Source: Gammaproteobacteria bacterium (GTDB taxonomy: Bacteria > Pseudomonadota > Gammaproteobacteria > Pseudomonadales > Alcanivoracaceae). From it: 64,000 bases of DNA. Each line of letters opens with the position of its first letter. Positions within the stretch are counted from its first letter, which is position 1. Below the pieces are notes generated by a model, which made no database searches, had not been told where the DNA came from, and worked only from the letters and a program-made list of their open reading frames with translations. The stretch lies in NCBI GenBank assembly GCA_018067045.1, contig JAGPVL010000015.1, forward strand, positions 62,001 through 126,000. Direction: 5' to 3'. Below are positions 54,923 through 64,000 of the stretch, one piece after another. A program made the translations under genes and the position numbers.

Positions 54923-56152
54923 TTAATCCTCGAGGATATACTTATCCGGGTTTTCCAGCATATCCATAGTCAGCGAAGGAGTGAGTACGCTGGTGAGGTT
55001 GCGGTCTGTTGCTTTGCTGAATTTACGTCGCGCTTTCTCAAATTTGCGGAAACTGCTGTAGTTCAATGCGTAGAGCTTAATTTCTTGAAGGCGCTTGTAC
55101 GCATACATGGTATCCAGCGCGTCCATAGAAAATTGCGGCCGCATCTTGGTGGCGCTTTCCAAGCTCTTCATCGCTTTGTTCAGGTTGCGTTTACGGTTCA
55201 TGTAAATCAACGCGTTACCGTATTCGTAAGAAACGATAGGGATGTCCGGCGCAAGCTCAAGTGCCTTGGCAAATGAATCTTCTACTGTCGTTGTACGTGC
55301 GCCGTAGGTCATGCGACCGGTGAATTTCCCGACGCGGCGCATAATGCCGGCATCAACGCCGGCACGAAACGCGTGGCCGAGCGGGTGGTTTGGCATAATT
55401 TCAGTAATAAATTCAGAGTTGCCTTTGATTTTGCCGATATAGCGACGAGCGACAACAATGGGAACTGGCGACTCTTCCGCAATGCGGGCGATAGCGTAGG
55501 CGTAACCCAATCTTGCGGCGGCGGCGACAGCTTGAGCTTCGGGGTCCTGTTCGGCCGGCTCCATTAGCTTAAAATAATTTTTTGCAGTGTTGGCAACATC
55601 CTGTAGCAGCATGTACTTAACTGTTTGGCGGTCCGTCAGATAAATAGCGTACATAAGCTGGGAGAACAGCGCAGGAATAACGCCGAGCGGACCAGCAGCT
55701 AAACCTTCTTTTCGAGCTTCTTGAAAGTCGCCGGCAAAGAACTTACGCCATATACCCAGATAGACTTTTTCGAGTCGCACGAAGTCGGCATCACTTAGCG
55801 GCGCGGTGAAACCTTCGATGTCGTCGGCAAGAAAAGGATATTTCTTGAACTGCTTTTTCATAAATGCAGCAGATGGGTAGGGAATTCTTAGACCACGCAT
55901 TAAGTAATCCCACTTTTCCTTAATCTGCTCGTCAGAGTAAGTGAAGTAGCGGGCGTCGTAGGGGACTTTGTTCCACTCTGTTAAGAAAATTCGTTCATCG
56001 ACAGGAATGTCTTCGATCTGCAGCTCTTCTGCAGTGACTTCATCCATTTCGTCGTCATCTTCATCGTCTCGTGCGGCGTAGCCGGAAACGGACAGAACAC
56101 ATAGGGCAGCAATGGCCAGCAAACGCCACTTCGGCAATTCAGAAATACGCAT
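54923..56152 (-). CDS. Exported protein of unknown function, TPR-like
   Basis: A 409-aa protein I do not recognise. A signal peptide ends near SGYAA-RDD (residue ~27), followed by a very acidic stretch (DDEDDDEMDE). The rest is alpha-helical; segments around residues 285-375 (SFAKALELAPDIPIVSYEYG, KAMKSLESATKMRPQ) look like tetratricopeptide repeats, with tyrosine- and alanine-rich helices before them. It stands alone with its own terminator. It may be a periplasmic scaffold (inference). Confidence 0.75.
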   Translation of the reverse strand: MRISELPKWRLLAIAALCVLSVSGYAARDDEDDDEMDEVTAEELQIEDIPVDERIFLTEWNKVPYDARYFTYSDEQIKEKWDYLMRGLRIPYPSAAFMKKQFKKYPFLADDIEGFTAPLSDADFVRLEKVYLGIWRKFFAGDFQEARKEGLAAGPLGVIPALFSQLMYAIYLTDRQTVKYMLLQDVANTAKNYFKLMEPAEQDPEAQAVAAAARLGYAYAIARIAEESPVPIVVARRYIGKIKGNSEFITEIMPNHPLGHAFRAGVDAGIMRRVGKFTGRMTYGARTTTVEDSFAKALELAPDIPIVSYEYGNALIYMNRKRNLNKAMKSLESATKMRPQFSMDALDTMYAYKRLQEIKLYALNYSSFRKFEKARRKFSKATDRNLTSVLTPSLTMDMLENPDKYILED

Positions 56153-56297
56153 GGTTTAAAGCTCATTCAGAATGTTGTTGTGATTATTTTTAATCGACGC
56201 TTGCTAGGTGAGAAAGTGTCGACCCCCTAACCTTGCCATGAGTCGGGGGGTTTGAACAGTCTGAATTGGGCTGTCTTAGCGGAGCGGGGGAATTGGC

Positions 56298-56594
56298 TTA
56301 CTTTGCGCCAGCTGCGCGTAGTGCGTCGGCATAACCGCCGCTTAATCTATGGTCTCCCACGGTCTCAAGCATGGTCCGACCGTCGGGTCCTGCTGCGTTG
56401 ATGTTACCGTTTGCCGCAACGAAGTAGGTGAGAAAGCGCTCGAAATCTTCTTCTCGTAGGCTTCGATAAGCTTTAAGCAAGTCGTGAAAGTGCGGATCTT
56501 CACCGGCTTCTGGGATGCCGCCGAGGAAGACTTTGATTTGCTCATCAGTCATTGGCTCGCCAACAACCTTCTTTTTATCCTTACGTTCTGACAT
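56298..56594 (-). CDS. PA4642-like small protein
   Basis: A 98-aa hypothetical protein: lysine-rich N-terminus, then VGEPMTDEQIKVFLGG, a helix LLKAYRSLREEDFERFLTYF, and an ankyrin-like piece (GNINAAGPDGRTMLETVGDHR). It resembles the conserved Pseudomonas PA4642 family as I remember it. No signal peptide. Function is unknown. Confidence 0.75.
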   Translation of the reverse strand: MSERKDKKKVVGEPMTDEQIKVFLGGIPEAGEDPHFHDLLKAYRSLREEDFERFLTYFVAANGNINAAGPDGRTMLETVGDHRLSGGYADALRAAGAK

Positions 56595-56729
56595 TGTGAT
56601 CTCCGAAAAGTGGCGGCCATTATAGGGGTATCCGGTGCAGGTTTCACGGCCAATGCGGGCTTCTATTATCGTTAGTTAGATATTGGTGCAAAATTCCCAT
56701 CTTCATGAAAGTGGCGCGGAGCGAGGACT

Positions 56730-57599
56730 ATGCGAGTCGAAACAGCGGACGGCGAGTTCATTGAATGTGTGGTTGCAGGGGAGGATAACGTAGGTGTTGT
56801 GGTGGCCATTGCGCCCGCCATGGGGGTTCGCGCCGGATTTTATACGGCCGTCGCTACGGCTCTGGCGGCGCAGGGCACAACAGCGGTCACCTTTGATCTG
56901 CGCGGTAATGGCGGGCATAGCGTGCGCCGCACGGACGGCCGTGACTGGGGCTACGAAGAGATGGTCGTTAATGACTTTGATGCTGTAGTGGTGAGGTTGC
57001 GGCAGCGCTTCGCAGGACGTCGAATTATTGTATTGGGCCACAGCCTGGGTGGTCAGTTGGCGTGTCTGTACGCAGCTCGCTTCCCTGGCCAGTTAGACGG
57101 CCTGATATTAGTGGCCAGTTGCATGGTGGACTGGCGTGGCTGGAGGGGGCTGCGCGGGTTTCAGCGGCTACTTCAGTATTTCAACATTGCTATGATAACG
57201 TCGTTACTGGGCTATTTTCCGGGCGAACGACTTGGCTTTGCCGGTAATGAGCCGCGCGGACAAATGCGCGATTGGGTTGCCAGTGCGTTCACCGGAAAGT
57301 ATCGGCCGCGTGGGGCGGCGGTAGATTATGAGGCGGCGCTGGCAACGGTCAGTATTCCTGTGTTTGCTTTGACGTTTGCTGCTGATCCGTACGCGCCCGC
57401 ATCCGCCTGTGAAAAGCTGTTGGCAAAAATGCCGAATGCGGAAGTCAGGCATGAGGATGTGGGTGAGCGGGGCGTAAGAACAAGTGTGGCGGCGCATTTT
57501 AATTGGGCTAAAACACAGGGTGTAGGCGATTTGATGACGGAGCCATTGGTAATGCCGCTAGTTCAGCGGTGGCTTGCGGAGAGCTTTACTCCGAGCTAG
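56730..57599 (+). CDS. Alpha/beta hydrolase
   Basis: A 289-aa serine hydrolase-type protein: nucleophile elbow GHSLGGQLAC, substrate-side motif FDLRGNGGHSV, acid near FAADPYAPAS. The usual late catalytic His may be in VAAHFNWAKT. The start has GGAGCGAGG upstream. Substrate is unknown. The next gene begins 12 bases after its stop, in the same direction. Confidence 0.85.
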   Translation: MRVETADGEFIECVVAGEDNVGVVVAIAPAMGVRAGFYTAVATALAAQGTTAVTFDLRGNGGHSVRRTDGRDWGYEEMVVNDFDAVVVRLRQRFAGRRIIVLGHSLGGQLACLYAARFPGQLDGLILVASCMVDWRGWRGLRGFQRLLQYFNIAMITSLLGYFPGERLGFAGNEPRGQMRDWVASAFTGKYRPRGAAVDYEAALATVSIPVFALTFAADPYAPASACEKLLAKMPNAEVRHEDVGERGVRTSVAAHFNWAKTQGVGDLMTEPLVMPLVQRWLAESFTPS

Positions 57600-57611
57600 G
57601 CGTGACAAAAC

Positions 57612-58676
57612 ATGGAAGATAATAAAGAGCAGTCGGTTAAGGGTTTCGATCAGTACGTCGACAAGCTCTGGCAGACCCTATTTGGTAAAAGTGAAAATGG
57701 CTTAGTGGCGCCGAATATATTGAGGCGTCGCAATATGGATCGACGCCGTGCGCGGTCGAGGGAGTTGCGTGAAGTTGCCCGAGTGCAGCGTGAGCTTCAA
57801 GACCTACATGACGGAAAGTTGCGTATCGACCATTCGGGAAAATTGGCGGAAGTTGGTGATGATGAGCTTGCCGGTTCGATAAAATTAAACTCCGTTATTG
57901 TCAGCGCGGGTCAGGATGACCCTGTAGAAGTGCTCGATACCTCGCGATTGTTACGTTATGCCGGTCGTGCGAAGACAATGCGTGCAGTGCGACGTGATAT
58001 GGCGATACGACATATCGCTATTTTGGCGGAAGAAGAGTGCCGTAACCTGCCGTTAGAGGTTGTGTCGACGGTGCAGGTTGACGCTGATTGGATCGTTCGC
58101 TGGCGTGATGGCGCACAAGACGCGGTGTCGGTTCAGTTGAAGCGCTACTGGGCTCGGCTGCTGGCGGGCGAGGTGCTTAAGCCATCGACCTATTCGGTGC
58201 GCACGATGGAGTTTATGCGCACGATTTCTCGCCGTGATTTAGAAATGATGAGTATTTGCTCACGCTTTTGCTTTGATGGCTTTATCTATCGTAGCCCAGG
58301 TAATTATTTTTCCGCTGACCTGCACATCCCTATGTTTGAGCAGCTAGAAGAGCTGGGCTTGCTGCGTGGTGTTTATGGCCGCCCAGAATCGTGGAGCCTC
58401 GAATCAACTACGGAAGACGGCTTTCGGGCGATTTTACCGTGTGGTCGCAAGGCGGTCTTTGTGGAAGGAGGGGATGCGACGGATGACTTCCGTTTGCCGG
58501 TGTACCGGCTGACTCGGTTTGGCCGCGAAGTATTTTCGTTGAGTCCAGCCGATGCGGACATGGCTTACTTAATGGCCGTTGCCAGTGAGTTGAAAAAGAG
58601 TGGTTTTGAGGTGCATTTAGGTGACTGGGTAAGTGATGGCGGGCAAGGGTTGTTTACCGAACGAATGCTCGTGTAG
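57612..58676 (+). CDS. DUF2806-like protein
   Basis: A 354-aa cytosolic protein with no signal peptide. N-terminal region is basic and coiled-coil-like (RRRNMDRRRARSRELREVAR). The central segment VSVQLKRYWARLLAGEVLKP, then SVRTMEFMRTISRRDLEMM, matches the DUF2806 pattern as I recall it. Function is unknown. It probably shares a transcript with the hydrolase gene before it. Confidence 0.72.
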   Translation: MEDNKEQSVKGFDQYVDKLWQTLFGKSENGLVAPNILRRRNMDRRRARSRELREVARVQRELQDLHDGKLRIDHSGKLAEVGDDELAGSIKLNSVIVSAGQDDPVEVLDTSRLLRYAGRAKTMRAVRRDMAIRHIAILAEEECRNLPLEVVSTVQVDADWIVRWRDGAQDAVSVQLKRYWARLLAGEVLKPSTYSVRTMEFMRTISRRDLEMMSICSRFCFDGFIYRSPGNYFSADLHIPMFEQLEELGLLRGVYGRPESWSLESTTEDGFRAILPCGRKAVFVEGGDATDDFRLPVYRLTRFGREVFSLSPADADMAYLMAVASELKKSGFEVHLGDWVSDGGQGLFTERMLV

Positions 58677-58722
58677 CGAGCTCTAGGGGCGGGCCCTGAG
58701 ATTAGGGCGCAAACGAAATAGA

Positions 58723-58757
58723 TAAAAGAAAGGCGGGTAATCCCCGCCTTTCTTTTT
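58723..58757. terminator. Bidirectional terminator
   Basis: AGAAAGGCGGG / CCCGCCTTTCT stem with a short loop, A-rich before and T-rich after, between the convergent DUF2806-like and HU genes. Confidence 0.9.
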
Positions 58758-58773
58758 AAGTCATGGATGCAAA

Positions 58774-59220
58774 TTATTGCGCCATGTCTTTTACTTTCTT
58801 CAGCGGACGAACTTTAACCTGTACGGAAGCCGGTTTTGCTTTCAGCATAGTCGGTTCTTTCGTGAACGGGTTAATGCCTTTGCGCGCTTTCTGGGCAGGC
58901 TTGTGCTTAGTAACGATTTTGAACAGGCCGGGCATGGTGAAGTGTCCAATGCCGCCGCGCTTCTTCAGGTGTCCTTCGATGAGGCCGGTAAGCTCTTCGA
59001 ACACAGCAGTAACCTGCTTTTTGCTTAGCTCGGTGGCTTCAGCAATATGACCCACTAGCGCTGTTTTGCTCATTGGATCTTTGATTGCTTTAACCGGAGC
59101 TGCAACAGCTTTCGCTTTTACAGCTGGCTTTTTCGCAGCCACTTTACGGGCGGCTGGTTTTTTAGCAGCAACTTTTTTCGCTGCAGGTTTTTTGGCAGCA
59201 ACTTTTTTCTTAGCAGCCAT
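58774..59220 (-). CDS. HU-family protein with histone H1-like tail
   Basis: A 148-aa DNA-binding protein. Residues 1-~45 are a lysine/alanine/proline tail of repeated KKPAAKK-type units, like bacterial histone H1-like proteins. Residues ~50-140 are an HU/IHF domain beginning MSKTALVGHIAEATELSKKQ, with the DNA-binding arm region FTMPGLFKIVTKHKPAQKA and the NPFTKEP turn. The tail would bind DNA non-specifically and may compact the nucleoid. It is placed alone, divergent from aspS. Confidence 0.9.
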   Translation of the reverse strand: MAAKKKVAAKKPAAKKVAAKKPAARKVAAKKPAVKAKAVAAPVKAIKDPMSKTALVGHIAEATELSKKQVTAVFEELTGLIEGHLKKRGGIGHFTMPGLFKIVTKHKPAQKARKGINPFTKEPTMLKAKPASVQVKVRPLKKVKDMAQ

Positions 59221-59549
59221 GGCTTTGAGTACCCCTGTATGTGTGTCCTAATGGATGTCGCTCATCCGTTGAGTCGCATTGACGAGGAGGAAGTTTGATG
59301 TAATCGCCCAGCCTTTTTCGTCCCGCGTCATGCTCGGAGGTAGTTATATGCGAACATTCCGCTATTGAGCAAGCGTTAAAGTAGTCAAATATTCGATTTT
59401 TCCCGCGTTTTTGGTCAAAAAATGAAATTTAGGGCGTTTGTCGGCTGAATTGTCTCCGGCATGGCTGCATGGCGAGCGAGCGGCTATACTATGCCGCCTT
59501 CTGCGGACGAGTCCGCGAACTGAAAACTTCCTGGTGGAAATTGACAATC
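59221..59549. other. Divergent promoter region of HU and aspS genes
   Basis: No gene supported. A TATACT -10-like box lies at 59485-59490 for aspS, without a good -35 at the normal distance. The open frame upstream of ATG 59550 is leader. Confidence 0.55.
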
Positions 59550-61319
59550 ATGCGAAGCCATTATTGCGGTGAACTGCGCGCCTCTCACGACGGCGAAACG
59601 ATAACTCTTTGTGGGTGGGTCCATCGCCGTCGGGACCACGGCGGCGTTATCTTTTTAGACCTCCGAGACCGTACCGGTCTGGTACAGGTCGTTATCGACC
59701 CTGATACGGAGCAGGCGTTTGCGCTGGCGGATAAAGTGCGTGGTGAGTTTGTCCTGCGTATTACCGGCCGTGTGCGTATGCGTGATGAGGCTGTACGTAA
59801 CTCGCGCATGCCGTCAGGCGATATCGAAGTGCTCGGAAAAGAGCTAGAGATTCTGAATACGGCAGAGACGCCACCGTTTGAGTTAGATGAATATGGCGGC
59901 GCGGGTGAAGAAATTCGCCTGAAGTATCGCTACCTCGATTTGCGTCGTACCGGCATGCTGAAGAACTTCCAGTTCCGCAGTCGTTTGACTCATGCGGTAC
60001 GCGGCTATTTAGAAGATCAGGGCTTTATGGATGTCGAGACCCCGATTTTGACTAAGGCGACACCGGAAGGCGCGCGTGATTACCTCGTGCCTAGCCGCAC
60101 CCATCAGGGCAGCTTCTTTGCGCTGCCGCAGTCGCCGCAGCTATTTAAGCAGCTATTAATGGTGGCGGGGTTTGATCGTTATTATCAAGTGGCCAAGTGC
60201 TTCCGTGACGAAGACTTGCGTGCTGACCGTCAGCCCGAGTTTACTCAGATTGATATTGAAGCTTCGTTTGTCGAAGAAAAAGACATTATGGGGATCACCG
60301 AAGGGATGATTCGTGAAGTCTTTAAGAAAATGTTGGACGTAGAGTTCGGCGAGTTTCCGCATATGCCGTATTCGGAGGCCATGCGTCGTTTCGGTTCTGA
60401 TAAGCCTGATTTGCGCATTCCCCTCGAGCTGGTGGATGTGGCGGATTTGATGAAAGACGTCGACTTTAAAGTGTTTTCTGGTCCCGCCAATGACCCGAAA
60501 GGTCGTGTGGTTGCGTTGCGGGTGCCGGGCGGTGCGTCGATCTCGCGCAAAGAAATTGATGGCTACACCAAGTTTGTCGGCATCTATGGCGCTCGTGGTC
60601 TGGCTTGGATCAAGGTGAATGATCTGTCTGCTGGCATCGAAGGTTTGCAGTCTCCCATTGTCAAAAACATGGAAGATGTTGTGATGGAGATGATGGAGCG
60701 ATTGGGCGCGCAAGATGGCGACCTGATCTTCTTCGGTGCAGACAAAGCGAAGGTAGTAAACGAAGCCATTGGCGCGCTTCGCGTCAAAGTTGGCCATGAC
60801 CGCGAGATGAAGACCACTGAGTGGGCTCCATTGTGGGTCGTCGACTTCCCAATGTTTGATGAGAACGATGACGGCAGCTTCACCGCCGCGCACCATCCGT
60901 TCACGATGCCTAGCTGTTCCGCAGAAGAGTTGGTCAGCAATCCCGGTGCGGCGCTATCCCGTGCCTACGATATGGTGCTTAACGGCACCGAACTCGGCGG
61001 CGGCTCCATTCGTATTCACAATACGGACATGCAGCGTAACGTCTTCAAGGCGCTCGGTATTTCCGACGATGAGGCGAATGAAAAGTTTGGTTTCTTGCTG
61101 GACGCGTTGAAGTTTGGCGCACCACCGCACGGCGGCTTGGCGTTTGGTCTCGACCGTATGGTGATGTTGATGACCGGCTGCGATTCGATTCGTGATGTGA
61201 TCGCCTTCCCGAAAACCCAAACGGCCGCGTGCGTGATGACGCAAGCGCCTTCGACGGTTGATGCAAAGCAATTACGTGAAGTGGGCGTTCAGGTGCGTAA
61301 GCCGGACGCGGACAAGTAA
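59550..61319 (+). CDS. aspS: Aspartyl-tRNA synthetase
   Basis: A 589-aa class IIb synthetase of the bacterial type. I chose ATG 59550 (MRSHYCGEL), which has GGTGGA upstream and lies downstream of the -10-like box. OB-fold anticodon domain at the start ([21 protein letters not shown]); motif 2 [19 protein letters not shown]; bacterial GAD insertion domain in the middle; motif 3 [13 protein letters not shown]. It leads into yebC 63 bases on. Confidence 0.97.
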   Translation: MRSHYCGELRASHDGETITLCGWVHRRRDHGGVIFLDLRDRTGLVQVVIDPDTEQAFALADKVRGEFVLRITGRVRMRDEAVRNSRMPSGDIEVLGKELEILNTAETPPFELDEYGGAGEEIRLKYRYLDLRRTGMLKNFQFRSRLTHAVRGYLEDQGFMDVETPILTKATPEGARDYLVPSRTHQGSFFALPQSPQLFKQLLMVAGFDRYYQVAKCFRDEDLRADRQPEFTQIDIEASFVEEKDIMGITEGMIREVFKKMLDVEFGEFPHMPYSEAMRRFGSDKPDLRIPLELVDVADLMKDVDFKVFSGPANDPKGRVVALRVPGGASISRKEIDGYTKFVGIYGARGLAWIKVNDLSAGIEGLQSPIVKNMEDVVMEMMERLGAQDGDLIFFGADKAKVVNEAIGALRVKVGHDREMKTTEWAPLWVVDFPMFDENDDGSFTAAHHPFTMPSCSAEELVSNPGAALSRAYDMVLNGTELGGGSIRIHNTDMQRNVFKALGISDDEANEKFGFLLDALKFGAPPHGGLAFGLDRMVMLMTGCDSIRDVIAFPKTQTAACVMTQAPSTVDAKQLREVGVQVRKPDADK

Positions 61320-61382
61320 GACTCGTTTGGACCGTGTGTATTGCGCGGTGCGAGCCTAGATCGAATAAAGACAGAGTGTTGT

Positions 61383-62108
61383 ATGGCTGGCCACAGTAAA
61401 TGGGCGAATATTAAGCACCGCAAAGCGGCCCAAGATGCTAAGAAAGGCAAGGTGTTCACGAAGCTGATTCGTGAGCTCACCACCGCCGCCCGGATGGGCG
61501 GTGGAGAGGTGAGTGACAACCCCCGCTTGCGTGCGGCGGTTGATAAAGCGCTCGGACAAAACATGACCCGTGACACCATCGACCGCGCCATTAAGCGCGG
61601 TGTCGGCGGCGATGATGGCGCCAGCATGGACGAAATTACCTATGAAGGTTATGCCGTTGCTGGCGTCGCGGTGTTGGTCGAAACGATGACCGACAACGTT
61701 AATCGTACGGTGTCTGATGTTCGTCATGCTTTTTCTAAGTGTGGGGGTAATTTAGGCACGAGTGGTTCAGTTGCCTATTTGTTTACCAAGCGTGGCGAAA
61801 TCCTGTTTGAGCCGGGCTCGGATGAAGACAAGATTATGGAAGTGGCGCTGGAAGCTGGCGCTGAAGATGTTGAAACTCACGACGACAGCTCGATCACGGT
61901 GGTGACGGCGGCAGATGCCAGCTTCAGCGAAGTCACTGATGCCTTAAAAGCGGCAGGGCTTGAGCCAGCTGATGCCGAGCTCACCATGCATGCGTCGGTC
62001 AATGTTGAACTCGATGACGAGACCGCAGAAACCGTCACGAAAATGATTGATATGCTTGAAGATCTTGATGATGTGCAGGAAGTGTATAGCAACGCTATTT
62101 TCCCATAG
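61383..62108 (+). CDS. yebC: YebC/PmpR-family protein (TACO1 family)
   Basis: A 241-aa protein starting [14 protein letters not shown], the family's invariant N-terminus. Further marks: [20 protein letters not shown] and [19 protein letters not shown]. YebC proteins are annotated as transcription regulators and have more recently been linked to relief of ribosome stalling at proline runs. It lies between aspS and ruvC, a common arrangement, but a terminator separates it from ruvC. Confidence 0.96.
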   Translation: MAGHSKWANIKHRKAAQDAKKGKVFTKLIRELTTAARMGGGEVSDNPRLRAAVDKALGQNMTRDTIDRAIKRGVGGDDGASMDEITYEGYAVAGVAVLVETMTDNVNRTVSDVRHAFSKCGGNLGTSGSVAYLFTKRGEILFEPGSDEDKIMEVALEAGAEDVETHDDSSITVVTAADASFSEVTDALKAAGLEPADAELTMHASVNVELDDETAETVTKMIDMLEDLDDVQEVYSNAIFP

Positions 62109-62136
62109 AAAATCGCTGAGTACTGGACATTTGGAC

Positions 62137-62170
62137 AGGAGGCGGGTAACAATTACCTGCCTCCTTTTTT
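62137..62170 (+). terminator. Terminator after yebC
   Basis: AGGAGGCGGGTAA / TTACCTGCCTCCT stem with one mismatch and a three-base loop, followed by a run of six T. It separates yebC from the ruv genes. Confidence 0.88.
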
Positions 62171-62273
62171 ATGGGTGCTTTTTGTGGCGAATTGATCGGC
62201 GAGTGCAAATCGCCAAGCCATTCGCTTCCCTATCTGCAAAAATAATCTGAATGTCATTGAATAAAGAGACTGC

Positions 62274-62792
62274 ATGACACGTATTTTAGGGATAGATCCC
62301 GGTTCTCGTTTTACCGGTTACGGACTGGTCGAGCATAAGGGGAACAAAGTGACGTTTGTGCACTGCGGCACCCTTAAGCTGGGGAGTGGCGAATTCCCGC
62401 AGCGCTTAGGCGCCATTTTTTCTGGGCTCACTGAGATTATTACGCAGTGGCAACCGGACGAAGTGAGTATTGAAAAGGTCTTCATGGCGCGCAACGCAGA
62501 TTCAGCCTTGAAGTTAGGGCAGGCTCGTGGCGCAGCAATTGCAGCGGCGGTACAAACTGGACTGCCGTTACACGAATATTCCGCCAGACAGGTCAAGCTT
62601 GCTGTGGTGGGGAAGGGCGCTGCCGAGAAAAATCAGGTTGGCAAAATGATTTGCTACTTACTGGGCTTAGACAAGGCGCCTCAGGAAGATGCGGCGGATG
62701 CGTTGGCTATTGCGGTGTGCCACGCTCATATGCGCGTGAGTATGGCGCGTATGGCCGGAGCAACACAGGTGCGCCGCGGGCGCGTACGTTAG
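62274..62792 (+). CDS. ruvC: Holliday junction resolvase RuvC
   Basis: A 172-aa endonuclease that cuts Holliday junctions moved by RuvAB. Acidic catalytic residues: Asp7 in [14 protein letters not shown], Glu in VSIEKVF, and the DAADALAIA pair near the end. Length is normal. It is followed 39 bases later by ruvA. Confidence 0.97.
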   Translation: MTRILGIDPGSRFTGYGLVEHKGNKVTFVHCGTLKLGSGEFPQRLGAIFSGLTEIITQWQPDEVSIEKVFMARNADSALKLGQARGAAIAAAVQTGLPLHEYSARQVKLAVVGKGAAEKNQVGKMICYLLGLDKAPQEDAADALAIAVCHAHMRVSMARMAGATQVRRGRVR

Positions 62793-62831
62793 CGTCTACA
62801 GGCAAAGTGTTTTAGGACAAGGAACAGCAAC

Positions 62832-63434
62832 ATGATAGGACATATACGTGGCCAGCTAATGGATAAGCGCCCCCCTTGGATGATGATTGATGTCTCGGGC
62901 GTGGGCTATGAGCTGGAAGCGCCGATGACGGTATTTTATGAGCTGGGTGAACTTGGCTCGCAGGTCGCGTTCTATACGCACTTCGTGGTGCGGGAAGATG
63001 CTCAGCTTTTGTTCGCCTTTGTTGATCGTTATGAGCGCGAGCTGTTTCGCGCGCTGATCAAGGTGAATGGCGTTGGCCCGAAACTGGCGCTTTCTATTTT
63101 ATCTGGGATGGAGGCGCCGCGTTTGGTGCGCTGTATCGAACAGCAAGATGTGGCGAGCTTGGTCAAGGTTCCGGGTGTGGGCAAAAAGACGGCGGAGCGG
63201 TTAGTTATTGAGATGTCGGACCGGTTGGCGGCGTTGGAAGGCTCGACTATTTCACGTCCGGGCCAGCGGACCATCGACATGCCCGTCGATGCCGTTCAGG
63301 ATGCCGTGGCTGCGCTGGAGTCATTGGGCTATCGCCCGCGTGATGCGCAGGCGGCAGTAGCTAAAATTGAAGGAGCTGAGTCGTTGAGTAGCGAAGAGCT
63401 GATTCGTAACGCGCTGAAGCGTTTAGCGCGTTAA
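62832..63434 (+). CDS. ruvA: Holliday junction DNA helicase subunit RuvA
   Basis: A 200-aa junction-binding protein. Domain I OB fold MIGHIRGQLMDKRPPWMMID; helix-hairpin-helix motifs LIKVNGVGPKLALSIL and LVKVPGVGKKTAERLVIE; C-terminal domain III (DAVAALESLGYRPRDAQAAV) that contacts RuvB. It is in the usual ruvCAB order. Confidence 0.97.
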   Translation: MIGHIRGQLMDKRPPWMMIDVSGVGYELEAPMTVFYELGELGSQVAFYTHFVVREDAQLLFAFVDRYERELFRALIKVNGVGPKLALSILSGMEAPRLVRCIEQQDVASLVKVPGVGKKTAERLVIEMSDRLAALEGSTISRPGQRTIDMPVDAVQDAVAALESLGYRPRDAQAAVAKIEGAESLSSEELIRNALKRLAR

Positions 63435-63580
63435 GTTGTTTGTAAGAGTTCGTGCAGTTATACGCTTATGTGGTCAGGAAAGTGTGTCATTATTACGCGT
63501 CTAAATGAATAGCGTAGCGACCGTTTAGGCATCTCTACTAATTGGTCTATTTGTGTAATAAACAAGCCTTTGGAATATTG

Positions 63581-64000
63581 ATGTCCGAATCAGAACGTCT
63601 GATTTCACCACAGACCGGCGCAGGCCGCGATGAGCAAATCGATCGCGCTATCCGGCCTTCTAGCTTGGCCGATTACCATGGCCAGCCCAAAGTGCGTGAA
63701 CGCATGGAAATATTTATCGATGCGGCGCGGCAGCGTAAAGAAGCACTCGATCACACTCTTATTTTTGGTCCGCCTGGGCTGGGTAAAACTACGCTCGCTT
63801 ATATTATTGCTCGTGAAATGGGTGCGGAGCTGAAAAGCACATCCGGTCCTGTGTTGGAAAAAGCGGGTGATCTTGCCGCCATTTTAACCAACCTCGAAGA
63901 AGGCGATGTGCTGTTCGTCGACGAGATCCACCGACTTTCTCCTGTAGTTGAAGAAATACTTTATCCCGCTATGGAAGATTATCAGCTCGATATTATGATC
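63581..64000 (+). CDS. ruvB: Holliday junction ATPase RuvB, partial
   Basis: First 140 codons of RuvB, running off the window edge with no stop. ATG 63581 gives [15 protein letters not shown], then [17 protein letters not shown], Walker [12 protein letters not shown] and Walker [12 protein letters not shown]. It is the AAA+ motor for branch migration. The gap from ruvA is 146 bases, longer than usual. Confidence 0.95.
   Translation, partial: MSESERLISPQTGAGRDEQIDRAIRPSSLADYHGQPKVRERMEIFIDAARQRKEALDHTLIFGPPGLGKTTLAYIIAREMGAELKSTSGPVLEKAGDLAAILTNLEEGDVLFVDEIHRLSPVVEEILYPAMEDYQLDIMI

Noticed and set aside
62121-62140. LexA (SOS) box candidate upstream of ruvC: CTG-N10-CAG
   Set aside because: The centre is not A/T alternating, one core base is wrong, and it overlaps the yebC terminator, which would stop any transcript it controlled.

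Overview
The window reads as a chromosome segment of a free-living, probably marine or aquatic gammaproteobacterium. Evidence: aspS-yebC-ruvCAB order; a wrbA/arsC/yihY neighbourhood and a nasA-kinase-nirBD-nasC cluster of the kind found in Pseudomonas and relatives; a RegB/RegA-type two-component pair; and sigma-54 promoters. A Pseudomonadales/Cellvibrionales-like placement is inference. Genes are densely packed and many start/stop codons overlap as ATGA. I saw no tRNA, rRNA, CRISPR array, transposase or integrase.

Layout. (1) 0.6-4.2 kb: an OmpA-family protein followed by a lipoprotein with 15 thrombospondin type-3 calcium-binding repeats. (2) 4.3-14.8 kb: a nitrate assimilation locus. A leftward unit (nitrate transporter, then a fused PP2C phosphatase/Ser-Thr kinase) diverges from a rightward unit (nirB, nirD, a NirB-like FAD oxidoreductase, nitrate reductase). 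The 350-bp gap carries a near-perfect sigma-54 promoter facing each way and an NtrC-like palindrome between them, so both arms look nitrogen-controlled. (3) 14.9-22.9 kb: a tight three-gene unit, the most interesting region. It encodes a 1652-aa surface protein with an N-terminal c-type haem domain and a GlyGly-CTERM-like tail, a 300-aa outer-membrane beta-barrel, and a lipoprotein with three CXXCH sites. It resembles a porin-cytochrome conduit in outline, but I cannot assign it to a described system. (4) 22.9-31.6 kb leftward: a DUF58/MoxR/DUF4350/DUF4129/SpoIIM/RDD cluster, then DUF2069, wrbA and an ArsC-like gene. (5) 31.7-36 kb: yihY, acylphosphatase, a hydrolase and class I fumarase with a clear sigma-70 promoter. 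(6) 36-43.2 kb: a porin with a small periplasmic binding-protein-like gene, DUF4282, recQ, a cation/proton antiporter and an AraC-O6-methylguanine methyltransferase fusion. (7) 43.2-47.6 kb: a REP-like repeat, haloalkane dehalogenase with a TetR regulator, and a divergent TetR with an AidB-like acyl-CoA dehydrogenase. (8) 47.6-58.7 kb: orphan ParA, a DUF4062 protein, proS, a thioesterase/SDR pair, RegA/RegB-like regulators, and several proteins of unknown function. (9) 58.7-64 kb: HU with a histone-H1-like tail, aspS, yebC, ruvC, ruvA and the start of ruvB, cut by the window edge.

All homology calls come from reading motifs in the translations; no database search was possible.
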